Positions 49,501 through 60,063 of a stretch of 64,000 nucleotides of DNA are shown piece after piece (the first letter of the stretch is position 1; each line of letters opens with the position of its first letter). The stretch is from Girardinichthys multiradiatus (Eukaryota > Chordata > Actinopteri > Cyprinodontiformes > Goodeidae). Location: contig NC_061808.1 of NCBI RefSeq assembly GCF_021462225.1, forward strand, positions 22,419,119 through 22,483,118, written 5' to 3'. The position numbers and the translations under genes were made by a program. Under the pieces are notes generated by a model. The model made no database searches, was not told where the DNA came from, and saw nothing but the letters and a program-made list of their open reading frames with translations.

Positions 49501-52500
49501 AGCCATGTAAGCACAGCTCCAGCAAACCAAATAAAAGCATTTAACAACTTGTGCCCTTTGTTTATAGCACATTATTTAATGGTTGTACCACAGGTCAGTG
49601 CTCAGTCAACCAGGCAGACACCCAAACAGAGAAAAGCATTCATTCCCTGACCTGGGAAACAAAACAAAAAAAGCAACGATCAAACACTACAGACTGACTC
49701 AAGGAAACAGCTGGTCTTCCACATGAAGCATTTTTGTGCCTTCTACTTTAATGCACTTCACTCACACATTCAGTCAAGCTGATAAGGTTATCCTTCCCTT
49801 CCCACTGTCCCTTGGCGTTTTAATCAGGCAGTGGTCAAAGTATTCTACTACTTCTCGATGATTCCTTGATGACATATCAGTGCTTTTGCAGATTTCTTTT
49901 AGCATCTTGCGTTCCGCTTTCAGGGTGGACTTACACGCATGACCAGGTCTTTGCAAGTTCACAGTTAATTTTGAATGCCCTCCACTTGCAGACTATTTTC
50001 TATTCAGTGAAAGGTCTGATTTTAGGTTCTTTCAAGGCCTCGTTAAATCCTTTACCAGACTATATGGCTACAATCTACCAGAATACACTGTTGAAGTTGT
50101 TTAGGGTAGAAACTGGTAGAGAGAAATTAATCATTTTTTAAATTTCAGTTTAGCTTGAATTTGTCAATCACAAATGAGTGTAATAAAACAAGCATTACTG
50201 TCTGAAAAAGACCCATTATGCAACAATAACCTAACCTCTGGGAGTCCATTACTTTATATCTATTTTTGTTAAGAGCATCGACTTCCTGCTCCTTCTGGCC
50301 ACCTGATATATTTAAAAACCAGCTTCCTCTTTCACTGCTTATATAATCAGGTGTAGTCTAAAGGTCATGAACTACTGTGAGTGGTTCCTGTTATCTGCAA
50401 GGTTGTTGTAATCTATTACACATAAACAAATAGGAAAGATGATAAGTCCTTAGTATGGAAGGTTAGAGTTTTGCCCAGGTTGGCATGACAAAAAGCACAC
50501 GAGGACCTTGCTGACAACAGGCAAGCACCAGACTACATCCACACATGCAGTGCAACAGCACCTGAAATGTCAACAGCAGGGTTTCTAAGTAGAAAATAAC
50601 TAATGTCAAGGTTGTTAGCTGGAAATAAATGTGCCGTTTTCAAGAAAGACATACGTCTGACCCAGAATAACCTGGAGGTTTTTAACAGAGATGATCAGAA
50701 TCAGAATCTATCAATAATAGAATATTCCAAAAGAAGTACAATAAACATTAACAAGTAAATCCCATGAAGACAAGTGATTAAAAAGTGCAGCCTCAACAGA
50801 GCAGACTTAATACTTCTAAGAGGAATAAATCAAATTTAATAAAAACACATTTTAGTCTTTGGTGAGCCTGAACTATTTGCCCAGACAAATGGGCAAATAT
50901 TTCAGTCTCTAGATGTTCAAAGCTAGTAGAAACTGTTCCCAAAGACTTGCAGCTGGAACTAAAGTGAAACGTGGTCCTAAATGCATTTGCTCTGCAAACA
51001 CAAATGAGAAAATCATGAATCATTGACCATTTTATGATTGCACGCTACTTTGTGTTGGTCTAAGTTTTTGGTTGTAACGGAAAAAAAAACGGAAAACATT
51101 TAGGGGAATCCGAAACATTTCGCAAGACGCTATCGCCCACGCCCTTTGTTGCATAAAAGTCAAATCATTTACCTGGTGTTTCTTTTGAGTATAAAAGCTG
51201 TTCAACATTCATTTAAAAGACAAATATATCCATATGAACCCCTTCTGTGTACATCTCAAGCACTGTTGCAATTCTGAATCACTCCATTAGACTTTCTGTC
51301 TTTATCCACTTTTTTTTTTTTTATCTGCCTAAAAACAAGGAAAATCTTAGCGTCAGGAGAGCCAGTTAGTTGGCAGGTCGTGTAACCAGAAGAGGAACAA
51401 CGACATACCTGGGCAATGTTCAGAGTCTAGAGAGTGCATGGCAGAGAGACAGACAAACACAAGAGACAACCAGAGGACAAAAGAGGGAGAAACAGGAAAG
51501 AAACAAAGAGGACGGGGAGGGGGGGACAAAGAGAAAGTGGTGACTAAGGAGCTACAAGTAGGATGTTCACGGTTTGTTCAGCACAGTTTAGCCTTAACTC
51601 AGCCGCCTTAAATAAACAAACAGGTTGTGGTTCACTGAATCTCAACGGAGACCCGTATGCTGCATTAATTATGGATTGGTGTTACCACACTCTTTGGACT
51701 GAGTGAGCGAGTGAAATCAAGTGATCTGGGCTGAGCTGAAACTGGATGAACCCAACAGGGAATCCTGACATAAGTGCATTATGGGACAAGCTCAGAGCAT
51801 TGCATTACGTGGCTTCATACAGCTTTATGGAAAGGATGACAAAAGAAAGATGGGAAGGGTGTCAAGATAAAGGACAAAGGCAGCATGGAGAAAGGATCAA
51901 GAAAAAAATATGATGGGGGGGGTTTAAAAAAGTACAAACTAACAGAATAAACAGAAATAAATGGAAATATGATTTAAAAAAATACAGGGAAAAAATGTCA
52001 AAAAAGAAAAAGATGAAGAGAGTGTTTTACCTGTTTGTTGAGTCCTAACATGTTGCACACCATCTCTCTGGAGTACGGCTGCTCGAGCACATAGCGGAGC
52101 AAGCCAGTCTGAGGCTCAAACAGGTCCTATAAAACATCAAAAATAAAAACAACAAACATAGCATGCTTCAGAACAAGCAAATCAGAGTGAACTGTGGATG
52201 CATATAGATGGGACCCTGCAAAAGCATTAATACCACTTTATTCCCTTTTGCAATCAATAGACTGCATTGGATTTTGATTAGGAGCATCAAAGTAAAGGGG
52301 GCTGAATACAACAGTATGCCACATTATCCAGATTTTGATTTGCATGCATCATTTTACTTTCAGGTGGCAATCATGCTTTGTGTTGGGACTATAACTTAAC
52401 CCCCGCAAAATACACTGAAGTTTGTTTATGGCTGTAACATAACAAAATGTGAAAAAGGTCAAGGGTTGTCAATACTTTTGCAATTCATTGTATAAGTTGT

Positions 52501-55500
52501 GCACGTGGATGTTACTTTGTCATAAGGCAGCATCCCCCTCAGAGGGAAGCGAAGCGTTGTGGGGTCTAATTTCCAGGAGTTGCAGATGGCCCCGCTGTTA
52601 TTCACCACCGGCAACAGACTACACCGTCCTGCCCATATACAAAAACACAGAGTAAATATGGCAGATTTCAACAAAAATGTATGAAAATTAATATAAGAGA
52701 ATCGAGGCAGCTGTAAACGTTATTTCCTGACAATCACATTCATTTAGGAAATGAAGATTTTTCTGATCCTATTCAGTTTACATAAAATCTTCCATGTTTA
52801 ATCACAACTTTAGGTTCAGGTAAGGAAGGAGTTGGATTCTGCAGAGCAAAGAACATGCATAGTGCACCTTCCTTTGGCAATGAGCTTGTTATTGAAACCA
52901 TTGTGAGGGTGTTTAGGCAAACAAAACATTAGTTATCTGATTTAAAGATTTATCTAACGAGTCGATACGCTGCTGATTCTCCGCCTCATTCTCAAACAAG
53001 CCGCCGATGATGCGTAAATACATTTTCTTTGCAAACAGAGAACGCATATAGTTGCTTATTTTGCTAAAGTTTGAACAGGAAACTGAAAGCATCCCACTCT
53101 ATATGCTGTCCACACAGACGCAGTGACTGATAATAAATAAAACCTTATTTATACAAAAAGGAAAAACCAAATTGTGTCACATTACAAGGTTTTTTTTCTC
53201 ATAATTCATTATATATTACAATAGTTCAAACAAAACCTCTTACTTTAATGCTAAATATTTTCACTCTATTGGTAAATGGTTTTTCTCTTTATCACAACAT
53301 ATTTATACTGAAAAATATGATGACATAATGACTGACCATGGAAAATGGTTTAATGCGATTCTGTAAACTTTGGATGAGGAAACAGCAGAAAAGGAATAAA
53401 CTGTTTTAATTTGACCGGCAACATCAGGGAACAAAATGTTGGTATGAATCACCAAAGATGTAAAGATCTCATATTACATCCCAGCAGACCCCTTTGAAAT
53501 ATGAGAGACTATGAGGTTTGATCAAACCAAAATAAAATTTATACACACATAAAGGTGTAAAAACATGAGGTCATACAGAAGGCAGTTTCACAAAGCTAGA
53601 ACAAACAGAACCATATTTAATATTTAAATTGGGCCTACACAATATTGGGAGAACATCCAATATCCGATCATACTGCGATAACAATATGTCCTGCGATAAA
53701 CAAATAATTAAAAGGTGTTCAGGTCAACTTAATATATTATTTAACACCATGTTGTGAGAATATTAAATGTTTCTCTTGTTATAACAATAAGTACTTTCTA
53801 CAGTTAGATGTAAAAAACAAGTAATTAGCAAATCATGAGTGGTATACACTTCAATAATAATAATAAAAGATACAGTTTAATTTTCCTTTTGCTGGAGCAG
53901 CAGCAACACTATTCTATAAGCCTGAGAGGGTTTTCAGTGTCCTACTTATATCTAGCTCTGTTTAACTGGGATTTTACTTGTTTAGACTTCTACACTAAAA
54001 ACTATTTTGATCTAATTTTGACATAAATTGCTTTGAATATTTTTTATTTATTTGGTACTTACGTTTCATGGCTTCATACATCAAAAATGAACAAAACATT
54101 AGGATAGCAGATCTCGCCGTTTACGTTGATATAAGACCTATATCACATTTTCATCACCAGGTAATCTGCTCAGATCCGACTTGTTTTTATTGCTTCTATC
54201 TGATCCTCTTTAAACTTAATTATTTTAACTGGATACATTAAAAAAAATAAGAGAAGGGAAAAGTCTCTGAAGCAAAACGAGAAGATTTTGAAGTTGAAAA
54301 AACATGCTAAATACTTGATATCTTGCATATGTTAGATATAATTAAGAGTCTTACCGCATATAGAGTTGATTCTGGCTGTGGGTCGGAAACTGTCCACAAA
54401 GTCTGATATCAAACTGCCTAAAAGCTACAAGTGAGAAAAAGTCACACAAACAGAGATTATTATTATGCTCTGACAAAAGACATCACCCCCACCCAACAAA
54501 ATAGCAAAAATAGTTTTATAAAAGAGCTGCACAAAATATCAAACATATATCCTTTTTGCAATATCAGTGTGTGCAAAATTAATATTGCGAAGCTCTGCCT
54601 GGAAAGCAGCCACTGTTGCATGCAAGTAATATTTAGCCTGTTGGATGCAGTCTTGCTGCATTAGATGACCCCTTTTGACCCAAATTACAGCGCCAACGAT
54701 GCTAAGGGTCGTCAAAAGTACAAGAGGAACAGGTAAGAAACAGTCAGGGGACCAATAGCGTCATTGCAGTAGTTAAATGTCGCCATTAAATGATTTTCTA
54801 TTACTGTGCAGCACTATGTTTTAAGGAACATGTTACCCAATGTGAGAGTTGTCCCTCTGGGTAGAGTTTTCTGATTTCTGTGACAGCAAAGTAGGCTGGC
54901 AGCAGGCAGGCGTTTCTGTCCAGGATATATTCGACTACCTGCAACAGAGCCGGATATAAAAACGAAAATGTGACGCATTTCCAGCATTGACAAATAAAAG
55001 CACTGAAAGACACAGAAATGCGTAAAGTTGGGACTGATTTGAGTACCTCTCTAGCTGCCAGAAGCTGCTGCACAATAGCTGAGCTGACAGTGGTGGGGAT
55101 GGTTTGGATTTTATCCAGAACAGCTTTCAGCAGATCGCGAACACCCTGGATTATAATTCAAAACATAGTTCCAGATTTAGCACCTCAGTTTAAACAAACA
55201 TTATTCCACAAACCTTAAAATGGAGAATAACTCTGAGCCTTGATATTATACCGTTAACACTAAACAGTATGGCAACAGTTCCTAATCATGCATGCTTTTG
55301 TGTGTCAGAGACCTTGTAGTCCACCCCTCCAATGATCTTCCGAATAAGTTTGAAAGTTAAGGCCCACAGGCGAGTCCTTTCCCATTCCAAGCTGTCAGAG
55401 CTAATCAGGGCAACACACACCATCCTAAAAACAATTTCAATTTAATTAGACAGATAATTGGGAATTCTGAAGGACTTCTGTAATCAGGCTTGAATAAGTG

Positions 55501-58500
55501 AATGTGTGTTGACCTGGGCGTTAACAAACTGGTCTCCACAGCCATCGCCAGACAGTCGTACAGGAATGAGATCCTCTTGGGACTGTGCTGACTGTGGATA
55601 AAGCGCACTATCCACTGCACACACTGCTCATGAGACTCCTGCAGACAGATGTGGAGGCAGTTGGAAAAAAGAAGCTTATGTACGCTAATGTTTGGTGCCG
55701 GGATGATTTCAAAAGTGAACATGTAGACACCTGAGGCAGAGTTCCCCAGTACTGCCTGAAGGCTCCGAGACAGCTTATCAGTTTAGTCCTCTCATCCTCT
55801 GGAGTATCCATGAACATCCTAAAAAACAAAACTCTGGATTTTTGACATGCACATTTTTAGATAACACATCACATGGTCTGTCCAGATGTAAAACACTGAC
55901 TAACTCAGTCTAACCTTTAATTATGTACCCTGTACTATGGTGAAGTATTCATACCCCATTAACTCTTTCACATTTTTTCAGGTAACAACCGATAACTAAA
56001 GTGTATTTTATTGGGATATGTCGAAGATCAACAGAAAGTAGTGCTTATTTGTAATTAGGAAGTTTTTTTTCAAAGTTTCTTACAAAAAAACAATCTGAAA
56101 TGTGTGGCATGCATTTTATTAGCAGCCTTCCTGACACAACAATGTCTCCGGTAGCTTTAAACATCTAGATACTAGAACATAAGCTCATCAGAGTGGATGG
56201 AGAGCATCTGTGAGCATGAGTTTTCAAGATTTGCCTCAGATTCTTAACTGGATTTAGGTCTAGACTTTAAAAGGGCCATTCTAAAACATGAACCTGATTT
56301 GATCTAAAAAGTAAGTATTTTGCAGCTTGTAACAGGTTTTCCTCCAGGATTGCCCTACACAGAACTCCATTCCCATTAACTCTGACAATCTTTACTGTCG
56401 CTACTGAAGAAAAGGATCCACACACCATGACGCTCCCACTGCCACATTTAAACATGGGGAAGATGTGTTTCAGTGTTCAATACCCTAACAGGACCTCTTA
56501 CAGCTTTCTTTCAACAATACCACTCTTCCATTAAGGCCAGAGATGAGAAGTTTTCCTTCCACTTCACGCACTACTTTGTGTTAAGTCAGTCACATACAGG
56601 TCCTTCTCAAAATATTAGCATATTGTGATAAAGTTCATTATTTTCCATAATGTCATGATGAAAATTTAACATTCATATATTTTAGATTCATTGCACACTA
56701 ACTGAAATATTTCAGGTCTTTTATTGTCTTAATACGGATGATTTTGGCATACAGCTCATGAAAACCCAAAATTTCTATCTCACAAAATTAGCATATCATT
56801 AAAAAGGGTCTCTAAACGAGCTATGAACCTAATCATCTGAATCAACGAGTTAACTCTAAACACCTGCAAAAGATTCCTGAGGCCTTTAAAACTCCCAGCC
56901 TGGTTCATCACTCAAAACCCCAATCATGGGTAAGACTGCCGACCTGACTGCTGTCCAGAAGGCCACTAATGACACCCTCAAGCAAGAGGGTAAGACACAG
57001 AAAGAAATTTCTGAACGAATAGGCTGTTCCCAGAGTGCTGTATCAAGGCACCTCAGTGGGAAGTCTGTGGGAAGGAAAAAGTGTGGCAGAAAACGCTGCA
57101 CAACGAGAAGAGGTGACCGGACCCTGAGGAAGATTGTGGAGAAGGGCCGATTCCAGACCTTGGGGGACCTGCGGAAGCAGTGGACTGAGTCTGGAGTAGA
57201 AACATCCAGAACCATCGTGCACAGGCGTGTGCAGGAAATGGGCTACAGGTGCCACATTCCCCAGGTCAAGCCACTTTTGAACCAGAAACAGCGGTAGAAG
57301 CGCCTGACCTGGGCTACAGAGAAGCAGCACTGGACTGTTGCTCAGTGGTCCAAAGTACTTTTTCGGATGAAAGCAAATTCTGCATGTCATTCGGAAATCA
57401 AGGTGCCAGAGTCTGGAGGAAGACTGGGGAGAAGGAAATGCCAAAATGCCAGAAGTCCAGTGTCAAGTACCCACAGTCAGTGATGGTCTGGGGTGCCGTG
57501 TCAGCTGCTGGTGTTGGTCCACTGTGTTTTATCAAGGGCAGGGTCAATGCAGCTAGCTATCAGGAGATTTTGGAGCACTTCATGCTTCCATCTGCTGAAA
57601 AGCTTTATGGAAATGAAGATTTCATTTTTCAGCACGACCTGGCACCTGCTCACAGTGCCAAAACCACTGGTAAATGGTTTACTGACCATGGTATCACTGT
57701 GCTCAATTGGCCTGCCAACTCTCCTGACCTGAACCCCATAGAGAATCTGTGGGATATTGTGAAGAGAACGTTGAGAGACTCAAGACCCAACACTCTGGAT
57801 GAGCTAAAGGCCGCTATCGAAGCATCCTGGGCCTCCATAAGACCTCAGCAGTGCCACAGGCTGATTGCCTCCATGCCACGCCGCATTGAAGCAGTCATTT
57901 CTGCCAAAGGATTCCCGACCAAGTATTGAGTGCATAACTGTACATGATTATTTGAAGGTTGACGTTTTTTGTATTAAAAACACTTTTCTTTTGTTGGTCG
58001 GATGAAATATGCTAATTTTGTGAGATAGGAATTTTGGGTTTTCATGAGCTGGATGCCAAAATCATCCGTATTAAGACAATAAAAGACCTGAAATATTTCA
58101 GTTAGTGTGCAATGAATCTAAAATATATGAATGTTAAATTTTCATCATTACATTATGGAAAATAATGAACTTTATCACAATATGCTAATATTTTGAGAAG
58201 GACCTGTAATGCCCACATAAAATGCATTAAAGTTTGTGGTTGTAACGTGTAAAATCTAAAAAAAAAAAAGTTCAAGGGAAATGCATAATTTTGCTGTAAG
58301 TGTAAACATAAATCTGGAGCCTTACCCTGCAAACGCCTCTTCTATCATCTCAGTTTTCTGAAGAATACAGGAAAGATTAACAATTATTTGAAATCACAGA
58401 AACAATTTTAGAATCACAACTTATGCCGCTTGGTTTTAAATCTCACATGCTTTTAAGAATTTATAATGAAATTTTGACTTGCTTAAAAAAATAGCATAAC

Positions 58501-58765
58501 TAAATGCTATCTATGTCTCAAAACAACCAGTCCTGTAGATTATGGGTGGAAATCACCACCGACTCGAAAATATCTCAACGTTTATTCATGCATCAATATG
58601 TAACCGTGTTTCTTTGGTCAAATCTACGGCGAGATCCCTGTGTGATTTGCATGAAAAAGGCTAACATGAACTGAAATGCTAAGTGATGTTAGCTCGTCAA
58701 TGAATCCATTAATAAAGATGCGTTACCACAACATCTTCGAAGATGCTCTGCAGCTGCGTCTCCAT
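34521..58765 (-). CDS. med23: Mediator complex subunit 23, 30 coding exons
   Basis: MED23 is a nuclear subunit of the Mediator tail module that links activators such as ELK1 and C/EBP-beta to RNA polymerase II. Exons, 5' to 3': 58727-58765, 58326-58357, 55731-55818, 55514-55638, 55313-55424, 55047-55145, 54837-54938, 54355-54424, 52516-52628, 52031-52126, 43468-43674, 42733-42876, 42441-42586, 42109-42354, 41885-42027, 41162-41336, 40205-40368, 39938-40062, 39651-39856, 39378-39558, 39126-39296, 38229-38445, 38025-38134, 37811-37937, 37313-37478, 36543-36615, 36238-36452, 36037-36157, 35772-35903, 34521-34757. They total 4,182 nt (1,393 residues) and every phase joins. The protein follows human MED23 (1,368 residues as I recall it) from METQLQSIFE to GDSVKEQVEKII, then diverges into a longer Ser/Ala/Pro-rich tail. 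The start at 58765 matches the human one. An in-frame ATG at 58777 would add MSLS. Two introns use non-GT-AG borders. Confidence 0.97.
35705..35752 (+). mobile_element. LINE 3'-tail fragment in med23 intron 29
   Basis: The phrase 'cccctcggggatcaataaag' followed by 'ttgaattgaattga' is the 3' terminus and short tandem tail of a common fish LINE. It ends about 20 bp from exon 29. Confidence 0.6.
37479..37810 (-). other. med23: U12-type AT-AC intron of med23
   Basis: On the minus strand the intron begins ATATCCTTTA, the canonical AT-AC donor of the minor spliceosome. It ends with a TCCTTAAC branch-site match, a short spacer and AC (TCTTGCCCCCAC). Joining here gives GAC A + CC ATG, that is D-T-M-A, as in the human protein. 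No usable GT-AG pair exists at this junction. The intron is 332 nt. Confidence 0.9.
37938..38024 (-). other. med23: GC-AG intron of med23
   Basis: The donor reads AAG|GCAGGC and the acceptor is ttttgcag. The junction yields SLK-DNR, matching human MED23. There is no GT within reach that keeps the protein. GC donors are a known minor class of U2 introns. The intron is 87 nt. Confidence 0.85.
38866..38965. repeat. Imperfect GGAC-rich minisatellite in med23 intron 21
   Basis: Irregular copies of ggacggacg and related units lie between exons 21 and 22. The open frames over it have no meaning. Confidence 0.6.
40470..40660 (+). mobile_element. Tc1-terminus fragment or MITE in med23 intron 16
   Basis: The segment parallels the roughly 190-bp terminal region of the Tc1 family at 32226. 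The outer 'aaattagactattattgaaa' corresponds to the outer repeat, 'aattatgatgatttgccgtt' to the middle, and 'agaagattagaatatta' to the inner repeat. It has diverged strongly, so it is from a related older family. Confidence 0.55.
40661..41155. other. Remainder of med23 intron 16
   Basis: No exon or repeat is recognised, other than AT-rich DNA. Confidence 0.4.
41590..41800 (-). mobile_element. Tc1-like fragment in med23 intron 15
   Basis: The phrase 'catgatgctgccaccaccat' (near 41628) is the reverse complement of the GGG-S motif region of Tc1 transposases. The right side decays into a terminal-like 'aagagcttttgcaaag'. Most of the element is missing. Confidence 0.55.
42877..43460. other. med23 intron 11
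   Basis: No repeat or extra exon is recognised. Confidence 0.4.
44839..46442 (-). mobile_element. Tc1/mariner transposon, copy 2, in med23 intron 10
   Basis: The element is 1,604 bp, flanked by TA (44837-44838 and 46443-46444), with the same ends and IR/DR terminal regions as copy 1. It lies in the same orientation as med23. The 36-bp length difference from copy 1 is mostly the 42-bp deletion in copy 1. Confidence 0.95.
45110..46114 (-). pseudogene. Tc1 transposase, copy 2, one nonsense codon
   Basis: The frame covers 334 codons and is complete apart from a stop at 45560-45562, where the sister copies have TCA (Ser) in the KYPQSVMVWG region: a single C-to-G change. The linker missing from copy 1 is present (VKPLLNQKQRQKRL). 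The DDE residues are all present, on both sides of the stop. A few other substitutions separate it from copy 1, so it died recently. Confidence 0.92.
46445..47403. other. Part of med23 intron 10, unassigned
   Basis: A 148-codon open frame (46458-46904) begins with a hydrophobic stretch after Met but matches nothing I know and runs against med23. I treat it as chance or repeat-derived. Confidence 0.35.
47404..48521. mobile_element. 1.1-kb MITE-like element with long inverted ends
   Basis: The left end reads CCGTATTTTCCGCACTATAA and continues ggcgcac; the right end is its inverse (ttatagtgcggaaaatacgg). A TA flanks each side. This end sequence is a well-known dispersed vertebrate repeat. The 1,118-bp interior has no transposase, so the element is non-autonomous. 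A second, inner copy of the 'gcgcctta' motif lies at both ends. Confidence 0.85.
48522..51408. other. Part of med23 intron 10, unassigned
   Basis: Nearly 3 kb of intron with simple cagcaca repeats near 48905 and A-rich tracts. No exon or element is recognised. Confidence 0.4.
51409..51426 (-). CDS. med23: Candidate 18-nt microexon of med23 (TLNIAQ)
   Basis: On the minus strand, a long pyrimidine-rich stretch ending ctctctag is followed by 18 nt coding TLNIAQ and a good donor, gtatgtcg. It lies in intron 10, whose flanking exons both join in phase 0, so inclusion adds six residues between NKQ and QKQRC without changing frame. I recall a human MED23 isoform with a short insertion of this kind at this position, though not securely. 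It is likely an alternatively spliced cassette. Confidence 0.75.
52215..52495. mobile_element. Short Tc1-derived MITE in med23 intron 9
   Basis: The left end (ctgcaaaagcattaatacca) and right end (tgtcaatacttttgcaattc) are decayed inverted copies of a fish Tc1 terminus. The 280-bp body contains no transposase. Confidence 0.6.
52640..54350. other. med23 intron 8
   Basis: No extra exon is recognised. A decayed 'gggcctacacaatattggga' at 53630 and 'ctgcgataacaatatgtcct' nearby resemble hAT-type MITE ends found in fish, but no full element can be drawn. Confidence 0.35.
56597..58206 (+). mobile_element. Tc1/mariner transposon, copy 3, in med23 intron 2
   Basis: The element is 1,610 bp, flanked by TA (56595-56596 and 58207-58208), with the same CAGGTCCTTCTC ends and IR/DR termini as copies 1 and 2. 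Orientation is opposite to med23. It is inserted into an older Tc1-like element. Confidence 0.95.
56926..57929 (+). pseudogene. Tc1 transposase, copy 3, nonsense plus frameshift
   Basis: The frame opens at 56926 and is nearly identical to the sister copies. A stop at 57295-57297 replaces a Gln codon (CAG to TAG) in the linker, and a T run at 57359-57363 is one base shorter than in the others, shifting the frame before FSDESKF. The remainder runs on to 57929 with the second Asp and the Glu of the DDE triad intact. The protein is not produced whole. Confidence 0.92.
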
Positions 58766-58777
58766 CGAAAGTGACAT

Positions 58778-60063
58778 GATTGCCACTTTAAAGATCTGTT
58801 ATTTTCACTCCGACATCACACAAATAAAACCGTTCACCCCATCAGGGAAGCGCACAGGTGTCAACAAGCTAAATGCTAACCACGGTGCCGCGACTAAAAC
58901 GACCCAGACGCTTTTGAGGCACAGGACGAAATGTTCCGCTGTCTTTATTAACTTTAAACCTGTAAAGTATACGAATATTTATGATTATATTGGATCACGT
59001 ACAAAAACTATATCATATAAAAAAAAAAAAACGTGTCTTATTTAAATATTTTAAGTTTGTTTTTTACCTATTTTGAACAGAAACGGATTTGACAGAAAGG
59101 TAGTGGTAATTAAAGTATTGTCCACTAGGTGTCCTAGAAAAGGCTATTGGTTCATTTTCTGTAACGATCTTTATGTTTGCATTGCTAGGTTTAATTTATT
59201 GCAAGTTAAAATAAATTTGTAGCTGAAATTGTGTACATACAGACGTTTTTTCTACACGCATCATTTCTGTTGTACGCTTCAAAGTGTCTAAATAGGCCTG
59301 AGAGGAAAGTGCGAGAAACTATTCAGTTCTTACAATTTCAAACTTACAGTGAGTGGTTAAAGATGGATGCCTTGGCCTCAGAGTCCATCTTCATAGTTAA
59401 TACAGAGAACAGTAAAAAGGACAAAAAAGCTCTTAATGTTCTTGATTCAGTTCTGCTATTAAGATATCAAATAATTTCTGCACAGAAAAGTGAAATGGAT
59501 CATTGAGGACGTAGCTGAAAAAAAAAGATATACATAGTTCATTTATATAAAAACGATAAATATATATCACTGTATTCTGCATACTTTAAGAGTTCCACTT
59601 TTTGTGAAGTTCTCGATGATACTCCAGTTTTTTACACATTTGTGTCTATTCACACAAGGATTTATTGACCTTGGAGGGACGAATCATCTTTAGTGATTTA
59701 TTGCAGTACTATTTCATAAACAGGGCTATAAAAGTGTTGGCTGTGAAACACTCACCAGCCGGAAGGTAAGAAGCAGCATTGCTAAGAAGGGGAAGGTCTA
59801 CACCTGCTCAGGTGTTATGTGCTCAAACGAGTGAAGTCACATTCCTTCTGCTGAACACGGAAACCTGGTAAGTCATTCAGTTTATAATTGCTAGATATTC
59901 AGTGGTAGCTAACCTCTCCGAGACAAGCCTTTCTTTATTTCCTTGGGAAAAAGTTTATTTGTCTCTGCTGATTTCCTTCAAGTTAAGAGAAACATCTGTC
60001 CAGGTGTCCCATCCGGGTAAAAGCCTCGGATTTCTTGGGAAAACATGACCTTTCCGGACTGAG
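58778..60063. promoter_or_regulatory. Shared upstream region of med23 and il20ra
   Basis: The two genes diverge from here, with 1.3 kb between start codons. The med23 start lies in a relatively CG-containing stretch (about 58730-58940), as in housekeeping promoters. Nearer il20ra, the sequence 'aaacagggctataaaagtgt' at 59718-59737 holds a TATA-box match (TATAAAAG, 59727-59734) 330 bp before its ATG. An intron within the il20ra 5' leader is possible, since 'ccggaaggtaagaag' at 59759 looks like a donor. The frames at 58743-59045 and 59231-59506 are not recognised. Confidence 0.45.

Larger units (their letters stand above)
55935..58296 (-). mobile_element. Old Tc1-like element split by copy 3
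   Basis: The left part (55935-56596) starts with the terminal phrase 'gaagtattcataccccatta' and has decayed reverse-strand transposase sequence (for example 'tttaaaagggccattctaaa' and 'catgacgctcccactgccac'). The right part (58207-58296) has the matching far end, 'gtttgtggttgtaacgtgta' and 'aaagttcaagggaaatgcat'. The young Tc1 copy 3 sits between them. All of it is in med23 intron 2. Confidence 0.75.
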
